Source: SZUA-320 sp041612035 (GTDB lineage Bacteria; Gemmatimonadota; Gemmatimonadetes; Gemmatimonadales; GWC2-71-9). From it: DNA of 17,356 nucleotides. The stretch lies in NCBI GenBank assembly GCA_041612035.1, contig JBFILX010000022.1, positions 1 to 17,356 on the forward strand, written 5' to 3'. A model generated the notes under the pieces. The model made no database searches. It saw only the letters and a program-made list of their open reading frames with translations, and was not told the DNA's origin. Below are positions 13,829 to 17,356 of the stretch, piece by piece; positions within the stretch are counted from its first letter, which is position 1; the number at the start of each line of letters is the position of its first letter. The translations under genes and the position numbers were made by a program.

Positions 13829-15203
13829 CGCAGCGGTCGCAGCCGGCGCAGCGGACCAGCCGCTCGCCGAACCAGGCCAGCAGACGCCGCCGGCGGCACC
13901 CCCGACCGGCGGCGTAGCGTTCCATGGCGGCGAGGCGCGCGCGCGCCAGCCGCCATCGGCGCCGCACCGGTCCCCAGTCGGGCCGCCCCCGCTCGGGGTG
14001 TAGCTCTGCCCGCAGCCGCTCCACCGACGCCCGCACGCCGTCGGGCAGTTTCGCGGCGGCCCGCGGATCGCCCCACGCCCGTTCGACCACACGGACCGGC
14101 GGGAAGGTCACCCGCAGCATTCCCCGGAGCCGCGGCGCGTCACCCCGGCCGTGCAGGATGACACAGCGGGCGGGCCCGCCGTCGCGGCCCGACCGGCCGG
14201 CCTCCTGGTAATACGACTCGGGGGTGGCGGGCATCGTCCAGTGGGCCACCAGCCGCACGTCGGGCTTGTCGATCCCCATCCCGAAGGCACAGGTGGCCGC
14301 CACCGCCCGGGCCTCCCCGCGGAGGAATCGCGCCAGTGTCCCGGCGCGACGTTCGCGCGTCAGCCCGGCGTGGTACGGCAGCGCCGTCACGCCCCCGTCC
14401 CACAGCACCCGCGCCACCGCTTCGCTCAGGTTGCGGGTGGGGACGTAGACGATGACCGACCCGGGCTCACGCCGAAGGAGTCCGAGCAGCACGCGCAGCC
14501 GGTGCACGCGGTCCCGCACCGGGCAGACCCCGAACCAGAGGTTGGGCCGGTCGAACGACCCCACGTGGGTCACCAGCCTCCGCGGAGGCCGGCCCAGCCC
14601 CAGCACCCGGACGATGTCGTCGCGCACCTCGGGGGTGGCGCTGCCGGTGAGGGCCATCGCCGGCGGCCAGCCCAGGTCACCCCGCAGCCGCCCCAGCGTC
14701 CGGTAGGCCGGCCGGAAGTCGTGACCCCACTCCGAGATGCAGTGGGCCTCGTCCACGACGAGCCGTTCCACCGCGATCTCCGCCATGACGAGTTCCCGGG
14801 CGAGGCGGCTCAGCCGTTCGGGCGCGGCGTACAGCAGCCGCACCTTGCCGCGCCGCGCCTTGGCCAGGACGGCGCGCTGGTCCTCGGGGTCCAGCGTGCT
14901 GTTGATCAGGGCGGCCGGGAGCCCCCGCGCCCGGGCGGCGTCGACCTGGTCCTGCATGAGGGCGATGAGGGGCGAGACCACCAGGGTGACGCCGGCGCCC
15001 AGCACCCCGGGCACCTGGAAGCAGACCGACTTGCCGGCGCCGGTGGGCATGACCGCCAGCACGTCGCAGCCCGCCAGGGCGGCGCCCACGACCCGCGACT
15101 GGGCGGGCCGGAAGCGGGCGTGCCCGAACCGGGCGCGGAGAACCTCGAGGGCGGCCTGCGTCACGGGACACGCTACCGCCCCGGGCCCCGCGGGGAGGAC
15201 CAT
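13779..15203 (-). CDS. recQ: RecQ-type ATP-dependent DNA helicase, compact form
   Basis: The product is 474 aa from ATG 15203; GTG 15164 (461 aa) is an alternative, since alignment to RecQ begins only at LEVLRARFGHARFRPAQ (about 19-35), and neither start has a clear ribosome binding site. It shows superfamily 2 helicase motifs: Walker A MPTGAGKS (K58), D151-E-A-H154 with the aromatic-rich loop following it, SAT (188-190), GMGIDKPDVR (308-317) and the arginine-finger motif YYQEAGRSGRDG (331-342). The RecQ zinc subdomain is present: C436, C452, C455, C458, with CRR-LL-WFGE. It stops soon after, so the winged-helix RQC and HRDC domains of E. coli RecQ are absent. About 85 residues separate motif VI from the zinc module. 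It unwinds DNA 3'-5' in recombinational repair. The 3' end overlaps the convergent gene by 50 bp. Confidence 0.93.
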   Translation of the reverse strand: MVLPAGPGAVACPVTQAALEVLRARFGHARFRPAQSRVVGAALAGCDVLAVMPTGAGKSVCFQVPGVLGAGVTLVVSPLIALMQDQVDAARARGLPAALINSTLDPEDQRAVLAKARRGKVRLLYAAPERLSRLARELVMAEIAVERLVVDEAHCISEWGHDFRPAYRTLGRLRGDLGWPPAMALTGSATPEVRDDIVRVLGLGRPPRRLVTHVGSFDRPNLWFGVCPVRDRVHRLRVLLGLLRREPGSVIVYVPTRNLSEAVARVLWDGGVTALPYHAGLTRERRAGTLARFLRGEARAVAATCAFGMGIDKPDVRLVAHWTMPATPESYYQEAGRSGRDGGPARCVILHGRGDAPRLRGMLRVTFPPVRVVERAWGDPRAAAKLPDGVRASVERLRAELHPERGRPDWGPVRRRWRLARARLAAMERYAAGRGCRRRRLLAWFGERLVRCAGCDRCATRGRAPPGSRAWYGR

Positions 15204-15298
15204 TCGGGCGCCGGCCCGACCGGATGGCCCGGGGAGCCGCCGGGGGGTACTTTCGCCGAGCCGTCATCCGACCGGCGATCCCAGACAGGAGGTGTGAC

Positions 15299-15493
15299 AT
15301 GCAGGCACTGCCCAGGGCCCTGACCGGCCTCGCCGCGGTGGGCTTCGTCCTCGCCGTGATCTCCGCCTTCAGCGGCGAGATCATGGGGATCGCGCCCGAG
15401 GGGTTCTCGCGCGCGTGCACCAACCTGGCCCTGCTGGCCATGGCGCTGGTCCTGACCGGCGAGCGGCCGACCGGACGTCCGCCGGCGATGTAA
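15299..15493 (+). CDS. Two-helix mini membrane protein, unknown function
   Basis: The product is 64 aa with a near-perfect AGGAGGT (15287-15293) 5 nt before ATG 15299, the best ribosome binding site in the window. Residues about 9-24 (TGLAAVGFVLAVISAF) and 43-54 (LALLAMALVLTG region) are hydrophobic and probably membrane-spanning, joined by a loop SGEIMGIAPEGFSRACTN with one cysteine. Both ends carry Arg. I do not know the family. The gene is divergent from recQ (95-base gap) and followed by a hairpin at 15511-15535. Confidence 0.75.
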   Translation: MQALPRALTGLAAVGFVLAVISAFSGEIMGIAPEGFSRACTNLALLAMALVLTGERPTGRPPAM

Positions 15494-15510
15494 GCCCTGG
15501 CCACCACATC

Positions 15511-15535
15511 GCCGGGTTGCCGACCGGCACCCGGC
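15511..15535 (+). terminator. Hairpin after the mini membrane protein gene
   Basis: A 7-bp stem (15511-15517 with 15529-15535) continues past one bulged T into a further 3 bp (15519-15521 with 15526-15528) around a GACC loop. It begins 18 nt after the stop codon. There is no T-run, so it may be a 3'-end stabiliser rather than a true terminator. Confidence 0.45.
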
Positions 15536-15536
15536 A

Positions 15537-15613
15537 GGAGACCTTGCGGGGAACCGGGTCTCCATCCGGAGGTCCGGAGGACCCGCAGGGTCGCCGCGCG
15601 GTGCACCGCGGCG
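15537..15613 (+). repeat. Cluster of inverted and direct repeats ahead of the 113-residue protein gene
   Basis: In 77 bases there are GGAGACC/GGTCTCC arms (15537-15543, 15557-15563), a tandem duplication of TCCGGAGG (15565-15580), a GGTCC-GGA-GGACC hairpin (15571-15583), and the 12-bp palindrome GCGGTGCACCGC (15598-15609) flanked by CGCC and GGCG. The last stem ends 2 bases before the AGGAG ribosome binding site at 15615-15619, close enough to affect ribosome access if transcribed. Confidence 0.55.
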
Positions 15614-15627
15614 CAGGAGACACTTCC

Positions 15628-15969
15628 ATGGCAGAACATGCCCGACCCGGTCAGCCCGATCCGCCGTCCGGCGCGCTGGATTACCTGGGTGAGCGGCTGG
15701 ACGGCGCGCGAGACCTGTACCTCCTCGCCCTGGCGCTGGGCCGGCGCGACGTCGGCCCCACGCTGTTCGGCCGGGTCATCCGGGAAGCCCGGATCCACTT
15801 CGCCGCAGTGCTGGAAGAGGCCCGCGTGGCCGGCCTCGACACCGGGGCCATCGCGGCCATCCTGGGCCACCCGGACCACGACCTGGCCGACAGCCTCCGG
15901 CCCGAACTGCGGAGCCGGGTGGAGGCCCTGATGGAGGCCGCCGCCCGCAACCGGCCCTCCGCCGCCTGA
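15628..15969 (+). CDS. Small helical cytoplasmic protein of unknown function
   Basis: The product is 113 aa from ATG 15628 with AGGAG 8 nt upstream; upstream in-frame sequence belongs to the repeat-rich gap. After a Pro-rich disordered start (1-14) the sequence is predicted mostly helical (YLGERLDGARDLYLLALALG; GRVIREARIHFAAVLEEARVAG), with a motif ILGHPDHDLAD (about 78-88) and a charged C-terminal helix (RSRVEALMEAAARN). No signal peptide, metal or nucleotide motif is visible. It is convergent with the receptor gene, with a shared hairpin between them. Confidence 0.72.
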   Translation: MAEHARPGQPDPPSGALDYLGERLDGARDLYLLALALGRRDVGPTLFGRVIREARIHFAAVLEEARVAGLDTGAIAAILGHPDHDLADSLRPELRSRVEALMEAAARNRPSAA

Positions 15970-15978
15970 CCCCGGTGG

Positions 15979-15993
15979 CCCGCCCGGGGCGGG
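15979..15993. terminator. Bidirectional hairpin between convergent genes
   Basis: CCCGCC (15979-15984) pairs with GGCGGG (15988-15993) around a 3-nt loop, midway between the stop at 15969 and the opposite-strand stop at 16001. There is no U tract on either side; the position is the main support. Confidence 0.45.
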
Positions 15994-16000
15994 ACGGGAC

Positions 16001-17356
16001 CTAGAACTCCAGGTTTACCCCGATCGTGGGGAACACACCCAGGCTGTCGTCGGGCCGCACGGTGCCGGTCCGGGGGTCCCACTCGAACGCGCTGACGTTG
16101 GTCCGGCCGTAGACGTTCCGGACGTCGAGGTAGGCGGAGAGCTGGACCGACCGGAAGCTCCAGCGGCGGTCCACCCGGACGTCCACCGCGTGGAAGACGG
16201 GGAGCCGCGGCCCCGCGTTGTGCCGGGCAAAGTCAAGCCGGCCCACGTCGGGCCCCGCCGTGACGAAGGGCGTGGTCGGCCGCCCGGTCGCCAGCCTCAA
16301 CTTGCCGCTCAACTCCCAGGCGGGGTTGGGCCGATACCCCGCGAGCAGGGTCCCGATGAGCCGGGTGTCGAAGCTCCCGGGGCGGGTGGTCCCGTCGAGC
16401 CCGGTGAACTCGGTCCGGCTGAGGCTCACGCTCGCGAGCCCCTGCCACGGGCTCCCGCTCAACCGCTTCCGGGCCAGCAGCTCGGCCCCGTACGACCGGC
16501 CCGTCCCCTCGCTGCGGAGCGGCTCCAGCCCGAAGGGGATGTCGTTGGTCACGTCTTCGAACCCCGAGAGCGCCAGCACCGACTGGGGCCGGAAGAGCCG
16601 CGCCGGATAGTCGCGGTACCGGCGGACGTAGCCCTCTGCCCGCAGCAGGAGGTCCGGCCGGGCCAGCCGCTCGACGCCCACGCTCACCTGGTCGCTTCGG
16701 AACGGCCGGAGGGCCTCCGGATTGGACGGATCGCCCACCAGCCAGATGGCCGGCGGTCCCTGGTAATAGCGACCCGCGGCGAGGGTGATGGTGGTCCCCC
16801 GCGCCGGCTCGACCGCCAGCAGGGCCCGGGGCGAGAGCCGGGCCGTGCCGCCCAGGTCGCCGAAGAGGTCGTAGCGGAGGCCCGCGGTGAGCCGCACCCG
16901 GTCCATCATCGCCACGGAGCCCTCCGCCCACCCCGCGGCCCGCAGGTCCGCGAAGCTGGTGTCCACCCGGAGCGGGCGCGGGACCCCGCCGGCATCGGTG
17001 CGGAACTCGCCGGGGAGCGTGACCCGGAACCGCTGCGGCCCCAGCGCCCGGACCTCCTGCCCGAGGCGCAGGTCCACCCGCTCCGAGGGGGACAGCACCA
17101 GCTGGCCCCGGAGCGAGGTGACCGCTTCGCGCGACCGGTTCTCGAAGACGGTCCGTTCCAGCGAGTCGGCCTGCGAGGTGACGAACCGGGTCAGCGTGCG
17201 GCCCAGGACCACCTCCAGGTATCCGTCGCGCAGCGAGCGCTGCCACGTCAGGCCGGCCACGTACTGCCGCTGGTCGGTGGCCAGGATGCGGCTGTTGTCG
17301 TAGCGGTTGTCGGCGGAGCTGTTGTCGAAGGCGAGGTCGTCGAGCGCCCCGACCAC
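16001..17356 (-). CDS. TonB-dependent outer-membrane receptor (C-terminal barrel, incomplete)
   Basis: The frame is open to the window edge, so only the last 451 or so codons are present; the GTG at the edge is not taken as a start. The visible part is a chain of amphipathic beta strands ending in a C-terminal aromatic residue (GVFPTIGVNLEF), the signal for insertion by the BAM complex. Barrel-typical phrases include LRLATGRPTTPF, FHAVDVRVDRRW and SAYLDVRNVYGRTNV. The plug domain, TonB box and signal peptide lie outside the window. Such receptors import large or scarce ligands using TonB energy; the ligand cannot be inferred from this part. Secreted peptidases elsewhere in the window make peptide uptake thinkable but unproven. 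Confidence 0.93.
   Translation of the reverse strand: MVGALDDLAFDNSSADNRYDNSRILATDQRQYVAGLTWQRSLRDGYLEVVLGRTLTRFVTSQADSLERTVFENRSREAVTSLRGQLVLSPSERVDLRLGQEVRALGPQRFRVTLPGEFRTDAGGVPRPLRVDTSFADLRAAGWAEGSVAMMDRVRLTAGLRYDLFGDLGGTARLSPRALLAVEPARGTTITLAAGRYYQGPPAIWLVGDPSNPEALRPFRSDQVSVGVERLARPDLLLRAEGYVRRYRDYPARLFRPQSVLALSGFEDVTNDIPFGLEPLRSEGTGRSYGAELLARKRLSGSPWQGLASVSLSRTEFTGLDGTTRPGSFDTRLIGTLLAGYRPNPAWELSGKLRLATGRPTTPFVTAGPDVGRLDFARHNAGPRLPVFHAVDVRVDRRWSFRSVQLSAYLDVRNVYGRTNVSAFEWDPRTGTVRPDDSLGVFPTIGVNLEF

Noticed and set aside
14151..15323. 390-codon + strand frame opposite recQ
   Set aside because: Composition is Gly/His/Arg-rich with no domain; recQ on the other strand has all helicase motifs.

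Overview
The window is very GC-rich and densely coded. It carries a mix typical of a free-living Gram-negative heterotroph: secreted peptidases with signal peptides, periplasmic amidohydrolases, a TonB-dependent outer-membrane receptor, and core genes for ribosomal proteins and RNA processing. The combination of S46 and M16B peptidases, paired amidohydrolases and a compact TonB receptor, together with the style of the protein sequences, suggests Gemmatimonadota or a relative. That placement is inference from protein resemblance, as there is no rRNA gene. No mobile element, CRISPR array, tRNA or rRNA was seen.

Left part (1-5734, + strand): one apparent operon of four exported enzymes. It holds an M16B peptidase cut by the window edge, a second M16 paralogue without the zinc motif and with an extra C-terminal domain, and two imidazolonepropionase-like amidohydrolases, of which the second has lost its HxH metal motif. 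Each pair is joined by an ATGA stop/start overlap. A strong C(UUCG)G hairpin closes the operon. A separate S46 dipeptidyl peptidase (5812-7935) follows. Together these genes look like a cell-envelope system for degrading peptides and amides.

Middle part (7932-12369, - strand): a small coiled-coil-like protein, then (in transcription order) the core cluster rng-rplU-rpmA with its own terminator, preceded by a long gap of about 410 bases and an acyl-CoA dehydrogenase. The gap holds a candidate promoter, a perfect TGTGA-N6-TCACA (CRP/FNR-type) operator and strong palindromes, which would give rng a structured leader of about 325 nt.

Right part (12370-17356): a trypsin-like serine protease with a lipobox (+), a small conserved-looking protein (+) whose 3' end overlaps a compact RecQ helicase (-), a two-helix mini membrane protein and a small helical protein (both +) separated by a hairpin-rich gap, and the C-terminal barrel of a TonB-dependent receptor (-) that runs off the window. 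The most interesting signals are the two parallel 'active plus degenerate paralogue' pairs in one operon and the CRP-like site with long leader ahead of rng.
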